Positions 6,882 to 12,605 of a stretch of 12,605 nt of DNA are shown here, one piece after another (the stretch's first letter is position 1; each line of letters opens with the position of its first letter). This DNA is from a bacterium 210820-DFI.6.37 (GTDB taxonomy: Bacteria > Bacillota > Clostridia > Peptostreptococcales > Anaerovoracaceae). The notes beneath the pieces are model-generated. The model saw only the letters and a list, made by a program, of their open reading frames with translations. It was not told where the DNA came from and did no database searches. The DNA is taken from the NCBI GenBank assembly GCA_020558355.1, contig JAJCKG010000031.1, positions 1 through 12,605 of the forward strand. Direction: 5' to 3'. Position numbers and translations under genes: made by a program.

Positions 6882-8615
6882 CTACAACAAATGCTCGATC
6901 AATGAGAAAAAGTCCTTTTTCGTCTGCTCCAGCTTTTCCTCCGCGTCCTGGCGGCATGTTCCCGAAATACAGAAATAGAACCGGATCTTCGGCTCAGTAC
7001 CGGAAGGTCTGGCTTTAACAAAGCCGCCGTTGTCAAAGGTAATGCCGATGATATTGACCTTCGGAAAATCCATTTTCAGAATGTGCCCGTCTTTCACCTG
7101 CAGGCCCTTCATATAGCACTCCCGGCTGGCGATCTTCTGATTCCCCAGCTTTGTGCGGTCGTCCGCTTTCAAAATCCGCATGATCTGACCGATCCGTTCC
7201 TTGCCGTCTTTTCCTGTCAGGGTACAGGCCACCTGCTCATCCAGAAAATAGCCATAGGCCTCAAAGAGATCCTCCAGAACCTGAACCAGGTTTTTCCCCT
7301 CGGTCCGTTTATAATACAGGGCCGCTTCCGCTACAAGGGCGGCGCCTAAAACCGCGTCCTTGTCTCTGGCGTAAGTCCCTTTCAGATAACCGAGACTTTC
7401 CTCAAAACCAAAGAGGAAGGTTCCTTTCCCCGATTCTTCCATTTTTTTAATCTGCTCGCCGATGTATTTAAAGCCTACGGGAACCTTGACCAGCGGCACG
7501 CCCATAGCTTCCGCCAGCTTTTCCGTCAAGGCGGTGGAAACTACGCTTTGCAGCATGATTCCGTCTTCCGGCAGCTTGTTTTCCATTTTGAGCGAATCCA
7601 GAATGTAATAGGCGAGAAGGACGCCTACCTGGTTCCCTGTAAGGTGCCGGTAAACTCCGTCGCTGTCCCGGCACTGAACGCCCAGCCGGTCTGAATCCGG
7701 ATCAGTAGCCAGCAGCAGCTCGGCGTTTTGCTCCTTTGCGTAACGCAGCGCCAGCTCCCAGGCGTCTTCACTCTCCGGGTTAGGAACCTTTACAGTGGAA
7801 AACTCGCTGTCCGGCATAGCCTGTTCAGGAACAGTAAACAGATTCGTAAATCCGTTTTCCGTTAAAATCCGTTCTACGAAAACCCGGCCAGCTCCATGAA
7901 GCGGTGTATAGACGATTTTCAGGCTGGCTCCCTGTTCCTGGTCCAGCTCTGGATGGATCAGCTGCTGCCGGACGCGGGAAATGTAGCGGTCGTCAATTTC
8001 CTTCCCCACAATTTCCAAAAGCCCGTCAGCCAGAGCCTGCTCTTTGGAGACAAGCGGAACGTCCCAGCCGCAAAGCTCCATTTTTTCCATGATCCGGTCA
8101 GCCTGGTCAGGGGGAAGCTGCGCCCCGTCTTCCCAGTAGACCTTGTAGCCGTTGTATTCTTTTGGGTTATGGCTGGCTGTAATCATGACACCCGCAATGG
8201 CGCGCTGGTCCCGAACCGCGAAGGAAAGCTCCGGCGTGGAGCGCAGACCTTCAAAAAGACAGGCGCGGATGCCGCAGGCTGCCAGCACAAGAGCGGTTTC
8301 CAAAGCGAATTTCTCAGAAAAGCGTCTGGAGTCAAAGGCGATAACAACGCCCCGCTTCATGGCGGCTTCTCCGTGGTCGCAGATCACCTGACCGAAGCTG
8401 TAGGTGAGTTTTCGGATCAGATAGATGTTCATCCGGTTGGTTCCGGCCCCCAGCATGCCGCGCATACCTCCGGTGCCAAATTCCAGATCACAGTAAAAGC
8501 GGTCTTCGATTTCCTTTTCATCTGTAAGGCCTCTTAATTCGGCCTTTATATCTTCATCAAAATATGGACTGTCCAGCCATTGCTGGTAACGAGTCTGAAT
8601 CTCTTTACTTAACAT
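6882..8615 (-). CDS. pgcA: Alpha-D-phosphohexomutase (phosphoglucomutase/phosphomannomutase)
   Basis: Interconverts hexose 1- and 6-phosphates (glucose and/or mannose) through a bisphosphate intermediate, linking glycolysis to UDP-glucose and envelope sugars. The 577 residues match the length of Bacillus PgcA rather than the shorter GlmM type. All four active-site loops are present: the phosphoserine loop TASHNPKEYNG with Ser148, the magnesium loop ATDPDSDRLG with Asp305/307/309, the sugar loop GFEESLGYLKG with Glu405 and Ser407, and the phosphate loop RPSGTEPKIRFY with Arg536 and Ser538. The N-terminal helical region (1-45) is typical of the PGM2-like subgroup. GAGGAA (8622-8627, minus strand) precedes the ATG by six bases. 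A single gene with its own promoter and terminator. Glucose versus mannose preference cannot be read from sequence. Confidence 0.94.
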   Translation of the reverse strand: MLSKEIQTRYQQWLDSPYFDEDIKAELRGLTDEKEIEDRFYCDLEFGTGGMRGMLGAGTNRMNIYLIRKLTYSFGQVICDHGEAAMKRGVVIAFDSRRFSEKFALETALVLAACGIRACLFEGLRSTPELSFAVRDQRAIAGVMITASHNPKEYNGYKVYWEDGAQLPPDQADRIMEKMELCGWDVPLVSKEQALADGLLEIVGKEIDDRYISRVRQQLIHPELDQEQGASLKIVYTPLHGAGRVFVERILTENGFTNLFTVPEQAMPDSEFSTVKVPNPESEDAWELALRYAKEQNAELLLATDPDSDRLGVQCRDSDGVYRHLTGNQVGVLLAYYILDSLKMENKLPEDGIMLQSVVSTALTEKLAEAMGVPLVKVPVGFKYIGEQIKKMEESGKGTFLFGFEESLGYLKGTYARDKDAVLGAALVAEAALYYKRTEGKNLVQVLEDLFEAYGYFLDEQVACTLTGKDGKERIGQIMRILKADDRTKLGNQKIASRECYMKGLQVKDGHILKMDFPKVNIIGITFDNGGFVKARPSGTEPKIRFYFCISGTCRQDAEEKLEQTKKDFFSLIEHLL

Positions 8616-8647
8616 ATCTAATTCCTCGCTTCCTGAATAGTATATTT

Positions 8648-8658
8648 ATTATAGCACA
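8648..8658 (-). promoter_or_regulatory. Extended -10 promoter of the phosphohexomutase gene
   Basis: On the minus strand TATAAT (8653 down to 8648) is a perfect -10 with TG one base upstream (TGCTATAAT). No good -35 is present at the usual distance, as is common for extended -10 promoters. It lies between the stop of the XRE gene and the mutase start. Confidence 0.65.
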
Positions 8659-8696
8659 AGCCCGCGGACGGTGTGTGAATTTTTGGACAGATTATT

Positions 8697-9077
8697 CTAA
8701 CGGGGCAGTTTTTTTCGCAGAAGATCCTGGCGATAAAGCTCTTCTCCCCGTTCCAGCAGCCGCCCTTTTGCTTTGTCGGAAAGCCGGGCGTAGATCTTCA
8801 GGAGTTGAACCTCATCCCGGCTGCAATCCTGCTGTATAAAAAAGTCGGATAATATTTCCTGGATATCGCATCGGATAAGAGCGTCCATGGTAATGCGATA
8901 AACCCGGGAAAGCTTAAAAAGTGTTTCCAGGTCCATCTGACGGGCGCCCTGTTCAATTTGTCCGTAGGTGGAACGGGAAAGCCCGACTTTGGCGGCGATT
9001 TCTTTTTGGCTGAGCCTGGCAGCTTTTCGCAGGATCTGCAGATTGCGGGAAAGTCGCAATTGGTCATCAATGGTCAT
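8697..9077 (-). CDS. XRE-family helix-turn-helix regulator
   Basis: A 126-residue cytoplasmic DNA-binding protein. The Cro/C1-type HTH spans about 11-65, with the core LSQKEIAAKVGLSRSTYGQI (22-41) and the following EQGARQMDLETLFKLS, a clear match to the family. The C-terminal half (66-126) is helical and charged, ends in a basic tail, and has no recognised ligand domain. The ribosome site is AGGAGG (9083-9088, minus strand), five bases from the ATG. It is divergent from a second XRE gene across 212 bases, an arrangement typical of regulators that control themselves and their neighbour. No terminator is visible after its stop, so its transcript could run into the phosphohexomutase gene. Target genes are unknown. 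Confidence 0.88.
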   Translation of the reverse strand: MTIDDQLRLSRNLQILRKAARLSQKEIAAKVGLSRSTYGQIEQGARQMDLETLFKLSRVYRITMDALIRCDIQEILSDFFIQQDCSRDEVQLLKIYARLSDKAKGRLLERGEELYRQDLLRKKLPR

Positions 9078-9148
9078 AGCGGCCTCCTTCTAAAAACATG
9101 CTTACGCGAAAATAGATCAGAAAAACAGGAATATGGGCGCGGAAAAAC

Positions 9149-9231
9149 TAAACTTCCTATGAATTCCCCTTATAGATATAAACAAACACACTGACAGTTT
9201 ATTTTGATTCAGGCAGAGAATACTAAACTGG
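9149..9231. promoter_or_regulatory. Repeated TAAACT/AGTTTA half-sites between divergent XRE genes
   Basis: ACTAAACT occurs at 9147-9154 and again at 9223-9230. In between, CAGTTTA (9196-9202) is the inverted partner of TAAACTG (9225-9231), with 22 bases between the arms. XRE regulators usually bind short inverted repeats in their own control region, so these are operator candidates. No -10/-35 pair in this spacer was good enough to call. Confidence 0.35.
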
Positions 9232-9289
9232 AAGTAGCGGATAAGGTTAAACGCGGGCAGCACAAAGGTTTAGAAGGGATCGTCTTGTA

Positions 9290-9670
9290 ATGATGGGGAA
9301 TGAAGACCTGAAAGAACTGAATTTAAAACAGATGGGAAAACGGATCCGGGCGCAGCGTGAAGGAATGCATATGAGCCGAAGCGATCTGGCTTTTGAGCTG
9401 GGTGTATCCAGCAAATTTATCGCGGATATTGAATATGGAGATAAAGGCGTATCGATCCAGAATCTGTATCGTTTATCACAGATCCTGGGCTTGAGCGCGG
9501 ATTATATTCTGGGAGGCGAGCCGGCGGCAAAAGGCGGCAGCAGCCCGGAGGCTGAACGGATAAAGGAAAACATCATGGGTCCCCTTTCAGCGTGTTCGGT
9601 AGAACAGCTCAAGTGTATGGAGCAGATTGCCAGATACTATGTGGAAGCCATTGTGGTAAAGGAAGAGTAG
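9290..9670 (+). CDS. XRE-family helix-turn-helix regulator
   Basis: A 126-residue DNA-binding protein with a Cro/C1-type HTH at about 13-75. The core reads MSRSDLAFELGVSSKFIADI (28-47), followed by EYGDKGVSIQNLYRLSQILGLSADYIL. The C-terminal tail (77-126) begins with a Gly/Ser/Pro linker and contains two cysteines (Cys96 and Cys103 region, in ACSVEQLKCMEQI). The start has two consecutive ATG codons (9290 and 9293) with only a modest ribosome site, AGAAGGGAT (9272-9280). It is the same length as the divergent XRE protein but a different sequence, so not a recent duplicate. A strong terminator follows, making it a single-gene unit. Targets are unknown. Confidence 0.88.
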   Translation: MMGNEDLKELNLKQMGKRIRAQREGMHMSRSDLAFELGVSSKFIADIEYGDKGVSIQNLYRLSQILGLSADYILGGEPAAKGGSSPEAERIKENIMGPLSACSVEQLKCMEQIARYYVEAIVVKEE

Positions 9671-9691
9671 ATATAGAAGCTGATTACACGG

Positions 9692-9744
9692 CTCCTGGAG
9701 ACATCATGCCTGATATGGCAGCATGATAAAATCCGGGAGTTTTT
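9692..9744 (+). terminator. Two-tier intrinsic terminator after the XRE gene
   Basis: Outer stem CTCCTGGA (9692-9699) with TCCGGGAG (9732-9739), with one G-U pair. Inner stem ATCATGC (9703-9709) with GCATGAT (9721-9727). T5 follows at 9740-9744. It separates the XRE gene from the next plus-strand gene. Confidence 0.8.
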
Positions 9745-9774
9745 CATTCTTTGATCTGGAAAGGACAGTACGTT

Positions 9775-10509
9775 ATGAACGAAAAAAGACAAACGCGCGG
9801 AGCGGAAGAAATAGAAAGCCGCCTTCTCAGGGAGGCGCTGGAAGAAGAGATGGGAGACATCCCGGAGCTTTCTATTACTGTTGAGGAATTAAAGGCGCTG
9901 GATCTGGAAAAGAGAGTAAGAAGCCGCAGGAAAAGAGCTAAAATTCTCTGCGCCGCGGCCGCCGTGATATTGTGCCTCTCAGCGGTCCTTGCTATATGGC
10001 CGCGGAACACGGCTCCGGCAGACGCTGCCGGGGATTTTAAACAGCGGGCCGAAGAATCCGGCGGAGCTGTGGTCATCAATGATGGGAAAGTAGAGGGAAG
10101 CTCTGGGCTGAAGGAGCTTTGCGAGACAGACTGGAACGCGGTTTCGGAAATAAAAAAGCAATACCCGCGGCTGTGTATACCGGAATACATTCCGGCTCAA
10201 TACCAATTTGAAAGCCTGAGCATAGAAGCGTACAGCAGCGATATATATGAATACAAGTACCAATTCAAAGGAACTGGCGGGGAGGAAATGCTGATTATGC
10301 AGGTATCCGCAGGGGAAAAAGAGGCCAGCACCTCTTTTATTGAAAACTATGATAAAAGCATTATGGCCGGCGGAGAAACCATCTATGCGGCAAAGAGCCG
10401 GGGCAGAACGGATTATACAGTATTAAAAAACAAGTACAAGCTGATTGTTTCCGTCCCCAGCTCTTTTCCGCAGGATGAAGTTATCAAATTATATCAGAGC
10501 GTGAAATGA
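9775..10509 (+). CDS. Membrane-anchored protein with DUF4367-like extracytoplasmic domain
   Basis: A 244-residue protein with an acidic, helical cytoplasmic part (about 1-45), a basic cluster (RSRRKRAK, 49-56), one membrane span (57-75) and an outside domain. The C-terminal half fits the DUF4367 pattern: IPEYIPAQYQFESLSIEAY (135-153) near its start, and PSSFPQDEVIKLYQSVK at the end. Two cysteines, 116 and 134, lie outside the membrane and could form a disulfide. The layout recalls anti-sigma or signalling membrane proteins, but no sigma factor gene adjoins it, so the role is unknown. ATG 9775 is chosen because AAAGGA (9760-9765) lies nine bases upstream. It ends exactly one base before the stop codon of the convergent gene, with no terminator of its own. 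Confidence 0.75.
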   Translation: MNEKRQTRGAEEIESRLLREALEEEMGDIPELSITVEELKALDLEKRVRSRRKRAKILCAAAAVILCLSAVLAIWPRNTAPADAAGDFKQRAEESGGAVVINDGKVEGSSGLKELCETDWNAVSEIKKQYPRLCIPEYIPAQYQFESLSIEAYSSDIYEYKYQFKGTGGEEMLIMQVSAGEKEASTSFIENYDKSIMAGGETIYAAKSRGRTDYTVLKNKYKLIVSVPSSFPQDEVIKLYQSVK

Positions 10510-10911
10510 TTAAAAGGTTCCGCTGTAATAGGTAGAGGAAGCGGTTGAAGAGCCCTTTTTATCGGTAAAGGTGGTTTTCACCCGGTAGACCTTACCTTTT
10601 ACAAGGGTGAATTTGTAGGAAAACAGAATGCTGGAGGTTTTGGTTTTTGTCCGGGAAGCTGTTTTCACAGGGACGCCTGTGGCTGTGCGCCAGGAGCCTT
10701 TATATTTTTCCTGAAGCGTCATTTTGCAGGTGCAGGAATCCGCTGTTCTGTTAAAGCTGGCGTGAGCGGCTACGGTAGCGGCAGTGTTGCTGGTGCGGTT
10801 TGCGTTGACGGAGGCAGTCAGGACACTGGCGCTGGCCAGACTGACTGACCCGAAAACCAGAGCCAGCGCGAGAGCAATCAAGAGATAGATTCGTTTCGTT
10901 TGTTTTTTCAT
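10510..10911 (-). CDS. Small secreted protein, DUF6147-like
   Basis: A 133-residue protein with a clear signal peptide: basic start MKKQTKR, hydrophobic core 8-24, and a likely cleavage after ASA (26-28). The mature part is about 105 residues, rich in Ser, Thr and Lys with alternating strand-like segments. It contains a CTC pair (Cys60, Cys62) and a tyrosine end STYYSGTF. The pattern KYKGSW...FTLVKGKVYRVKTTFTDKKG resembles the small DUF6147 secreted proteins of Clostridia as I remember them; function is unknown. GAAAGGA (10920-10926, minus strand) is eight bases before the ATG. A weak hairpin (CCGCT/AGCGG) followed by TTTT overlaps its last codons and could act as a poor terminator. It converges with the membrane protein gene with no gap. 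Confidence 0.75.
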   Translation of the reverse strand: MKKQTKRIYLLIALALALVFGSVSLASASVLTASVNANRTSNTAATVAAHASFNRTADSCTCKMTLQEKYKGSWRTATGVPVKTASRTKTKTSSILFSYKFTLVKGKVYRVKTTFTDKKGSSTASSTYYSGTF

Positions 10912-10934
10912 CGTTTTTGTCCTTTCTTAAACTC

Positions 10935-10962
10935 AATAAAAAATAAAAGCTGGGGTTTTCAA
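10935..10962 (-). promoter_or_regulatory. Candidate promoter of the secreted-protein gene
   Basis: On the minus strand, TTGAAA (10962 down to 10957) is followed after 16 bases by TTTATT (10940 down to 10935). The -35 is close to consensus and the -10 is mediocre. This would give a very short leader before the start at 10911. Confidence 0.35.
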
Positions 10963-10978
10963 TTTAAACGGCCCTATG

Positions 10979-11026
10979 AAAAAGAGCAATGGATCCAAAG
11001 CGTTCTGGAGCGGATTGCTCTTTTTT
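10979..11026. terminator. Bidirectional terminator-like hairpin in a divergent spacer
   Basis: Twelve perfect pairs: AAAAAGAGCAAT (10979-10990) with ATTGCTCTTTTT (11014-11025), around a 23-base loop holding a small TCCA/TGGA stem. It is followed by T to 11026 on the plus strand, and on the minus strand the A-run gives a T5 tract. The genes on both sides point away from it, so it is not at the end of any adjacent sense transcript. It is the first strong plus-strand terminator after the gene ending at 10509. Alternatively it could end a small RNA or attenuate pgi. Confidence 0.7.
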
Positions 11027-11045
11027 GTGACAAAAATAAAAAAGG

Positions 11046-11075
11046 TTGCGGCAAAATGGTATGAAATTTTAAAAT
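11046..11075 (+). promoter_or_regulatory. Weak candidate promoter of pgi
   Basis: TTGCGG (11046-11051), an 18-base spacer and TAAAAT (11070-11075), lying between the terminator hairpin and pgi. Only the -10 is good. Confidence 0.3.
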
Positions 11076-11189
11076 CCTGCTATTTTTTAAAGGGATTCTG
11101 CCGGACGATCTGCGCAAACTATAGAAAGTCTCTTGAATAAAGAGAAAAGGCGAATTAAAATAAAGAAAACAGATAACAGGAGGATTCCA

Positions 11190-12410
11190 ATGGATATAAA
11201 AACAGATATAACAAAAACAGGCCTGACCAGAGAAGAAATCCAAGGCCAGAAGCAGGCCATAGATGACGCGCTGCAGCGGCTCTGGTCAGGAAAAGAGGAT
11301 TTTACCGGCTGGGTAAAGCTTCCCCTTGAATATGATAAAGGCGAGCTGGAACGGATTTTAAACGTTGCGGATATTATCCGCGGCCAGTGCGAGCTGCTGA
11401 TTGTCATCGGTATTGGCGGCTCCTATCTGGGAGCGAAGGCCGCCATCGACGCGCTGGACCGGGAGCCGGGCTGTCCGGAAGTAAAATTTGCCGGCATCAA
11501 CCTGAGCGCTTCCTACCACGCGGGACTGCTGGAGGAAATGCAGAGAAAGGAAGTGTGTCTCTGTGTTATTTCCAAGTCCGGCACCACAGTGGAAACTACG
11601 GCGGCGTTTAACATTTTCAAGAAAGTTCTTATTGATAAATATGGAAAAGAAGAAGCAAGCGCGCGGATCTATGCAATTACTGACGCGAAAAACGGCGCGC
11701 TGCGAGCGGAGACGGAGAAGGAAGGCTACACCAGCTTTGTGATCCCTTCCAATATCGGCGGACGTTATTCTGTTCTGACTCCAGTAGGGCTGCTTCCTAT
11801 CGCCGCTGCCGGCGCGGATGTAAGAAGTCTCCTGGAAGGAGCGGCGGCTATGGCGGCGTCAGCGGACTGGGATTTTCACGGGGCGGATTACGCGGCGGCC
11901 AGATACCTGCTGCTTCAGAAGGGAAAAGCGGTAGAAGCGATCCAGCATTATGAGCCGCGTCTGAAATATTTTGTAGAATGGATCAAACAGCTTTTTGGTG
12001 AAAGCGAAGGAAAAGAGGGCACGGGGCTGTTTCCGGCCGGGCTGGAATTGACAGCGGACCTGCACTCTATGGGACAGTTCCTGCAGCAGGGAAGCCAGAT
12101 TTTCTTTGAGACTGTACTGAATGTAGAACAGTCCCCGGTGGATCTGACCGTTCCGGGAGGACCGCTGGAAGGCAAGACCATGGATCAGCTTAATAAAGCG
12201 GCTGTGAAGGGGGTTATTGAAGCTCACAGCAGCGCGGGGATACCTATTATCCGCATCGATATTCCCCAGCTGAACGCGTATTACTATGGCCAGCTGATTT
12301 ACTTCTTTGAGACCACCTGCGCGATTACGGCTATGATGATGGGAGTCAACCCGTTCGACCAGCCGGGAGTGGAAGCCTACAAAAAAGAGATGAAAAAAGA
12401 AATTTCTTAA
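11190..12410 (+). CDS. pgi: Glucose-6-phosphate isomerase (compact form)
   Basis: Interconverts glucose 6-phosphate and fructose 6-phosphate in the cytoplasm, step two of glycolysis. The 406-residue protein has the family blocks in order: GIGGSYLGAKAAIDAL (74-89), ISKSGTTVETTAAF (127-140), GGRYSVLTPVGLLPIA (190-205), QLFGESEGK (267-275), TADLHSMGQF (288-297) and NPFDQPGVEAYKKEM (387-401). Likely catalytic residues by family analogy are Glu271, His292 and Lys398, all present. It is some 40 residues shorter than Bacillus Pgi: trimmed at the N-terminus, lacking part of the loop near 315-330, and ending soon after the catalytic lysine. ATG 11190 is preceded by AGGAGG (11178-11183); an earlier in-frame codon at 11133 would add a basic, lysine-rich tail and has no ribosome site. 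No terminator separates it from hbd. Confidence 0.95.
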   Translation: MDIKTDITKTGLTREEIQGQKQAIDDALQRLWSGKEDFTGWVKLPLEYDKGELERILNVADIIRGQCELLIVIGIGGSYLGAKAAIDALDREPGCPEVKFAGINLSASYHAGLLEEMQRKEVCLCVISKSGTTVETTAAFNIFKKVLIDKYGKEEASARIYAITDAKNGALRAETEKEGYTSFVIPSNIGGRYSVLTPVGLLPIAAAGADVRSLLEGAAAMAASADWDFHGADYAAARYLLLQKGKAVEAIQHYEPRLKYFVEWIKQLFGESEGKEGTGLFPAGLELTADLHSMGQFLQQGSQIFFETVLNVEQSPVDLTVPGGPLEGKTMDQLNKAAVKGVIEAHSSAGIPIIRIDIPQLNAYYYGQLIYFFETTCAITAMMMGVNPFDQPGVEAYKKEMKKEIS

Positions 12411-12538
12411 TGCAAAGATTGTGAAAATAGTTTACAATGTAAAGAAGGGTATTGATCGCCCGAAGGAGAAAGTTGAATTTTTAACAGCCGGGCCAAGCGG
12501 TAAAACCGGTTGTTACATTGCAAGGAGGACATCTTATA
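12411..12538 (+). promoter_or_regulatory. Structured leader region of hbd
   Basis: This 128-base spacer can fold in two competing ways. In one, CAATGTAA (12435-12442) pairs perfectly with TTACATTG (12513-12520). It encloses short stems GGGT/GCCC (near 12447-12461), GTTGA/TTAAC (12472-12476 with 12481-12485) and CCGG/CCGG (12488-12491 with 12506-12509). In the other, a ten-pair hairpin (12482-12491 with 12506-12515, one G-U) uses bases of both the closing stem and the GTTGA stem. The Shine-Dalgarno follows directly at 12522-12528. The 5' arm lies within the palindrome TTTACAATGTAAA (12431-12443), which also contains a possible -10 (TACAAT, 12433-12438). If that -10 is used, the first fold would not be transcribed. 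Confidence 0.4.
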
Positions 12539-12605
12539 ATGAAAAAGATTGGAGTATTAGGCACAGGCACAATGGGTGCCGGAATCATTCAGGTTCTCGC
12601 TCAGA
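12539..12605 (+). CDS. hbd: 3-hydroxybutyryl-CoA dehydrogenase, N-terminus (partial)
   Basis: Only the first 22 codons are present: MKKIGVLGTGTMGAGIIQVL followed by AQ. This is the first strand and glycine-rich turn of the NAD(P)-binding Rossmann fold (GxGxMGxGI), exactly as in clostridial Hbd, which reduces acetoacetyl-CoA to 3-hydroxybutyryl-CoA on the way to butyrate. A related 3-hydroxyacyl-CoA dehydrogenase cannot be excluded from so few residues. AAGGAGG at 12522-12528 is ten bases before the ATG. The gene runs off the right edge. It follows pgi in the same direction across a structured leader, with no terminator between. Confidence 0.85.
   Translation, partial: MKKIGVLGTGTMGAGIIQVLAQ

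Noticed and set aside
7896..8537. Plus-strand frame of 213 codons inside the phosphohexomutase gene
   Set aside because: Antisense shadow; the minus-strand gene has all four catalytic loops.
8697..9670. Toxin-antitoxin or prophage switch at the XRE pair
   Set aside because: Neither regulator is next to a toxin, integrase or phage gene; both neighbours are ordinary or unrelated genes.
9775..10509. Anti-sigma factor assignment for the membrane protein
   Set aside because: The topology fits, but there is no adjacent sigma factor gene and no zinc-binding anti-sigma motif in the cytoplasmic part.
12433..12441. Copper (cop box) or BlaI/MecI-type operator
   Set aside because: Those operators have TACA and TGTA separated by two bases; here the gap is one base.
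12447..12512. Glycine riboswitch in the hbd leader
   Set aside because: CCGAAGGAGAAAG and GGTAAAA recall parts of the glycine aptamer, but the conserved CTCTCAGG-type strand and the 5' GGAGAG are missing, so the match is probably chance.

Overview
The window looks like chromosomal DNA from an anaerobic Bacillota of class Clostridia. The evidence is strong AGGAGG-type Shine-Dalgarno sequences throughout, intrinsic terminators with U-runs, moderate GC, and the gene content: a Clostridia-type HtrA, Hsp33, a DUF1934 (YwiB-like) protein, DUF1846, a PgcA-type phosphohexomutase, and the first codons of a 3-hydroxybutyryl-CoA dehydrogenase of the butyrate/crotonyl-CoA pathway. A family such as Anaerovoracaceae would fit, but this is inference and the sequence does not settle it. 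No tRNA, rRNA, CRISPR array, insertion sequence or phage gene is visible.

Layout, left to right. (1) 1-65: the first 21 codons of a probable minus-strand gene running off the left edge, preceded by about 370 bases of repeat-rich non-coding DNA. (2) 441-1861: htrA (minus), a membrane-anchored surface protease followed by two tandem terminators. (3) 2047-5192: a tight plus-strand operon with a promoter, hslO (Hsp33 redox chaperone), a DUF1934 gene, a 30-codon single-membrane-span mini-protein resembling the Listeria stressosome protein Prli42, a DUF1846 gene, and a strong terminator. The mini-gene is easily missed; its stop codon overlaps the Shine-Dalgarno of the DUF1846 gene. (4) 5241-6868: a PaaI-type hotdog thioesterase with its own promoter, then an AEC-family permease. 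(5) 6798-8658: a phosphohexomutase (pgcA-like, minus) converging on the permease, with a terminator for each direction between them. (6) 8697-9744: two divergent XRE-type regulators sharing a 212-base control region with repeated TAAACT/AGTTTA half-sites. (7) 9775-11026: a DUF4367-like membrane-anchored protein (plus) and a small secreted DUF6147-like protein (minus) whose stop codons abut with no gap. The first good plus-strand terminator lies beyond the secreted gene, so the plus transcript probably runs antisense across it. (8) 11190-12410: a compact glucose-6-phosphate isomerase (pgi). (9) 12411-12605: a long, structured leader and the first 22 codons of hbd.

Functionally, the window combines envelope/oxidative stress protection (htrA, hslO and the mini-protein), entry of hexose phosphates into glycolysis and glucan precursors (pgcA-like and pgi), and acyl-CoA metabolism (hotdog thioesterase, hbd). 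The items most worth following up are the Prli42-like mini-protein inside an hslO operon, the hbd leader with two mutually exclusive folds, and the abutting convergent pair at 10509/10510.
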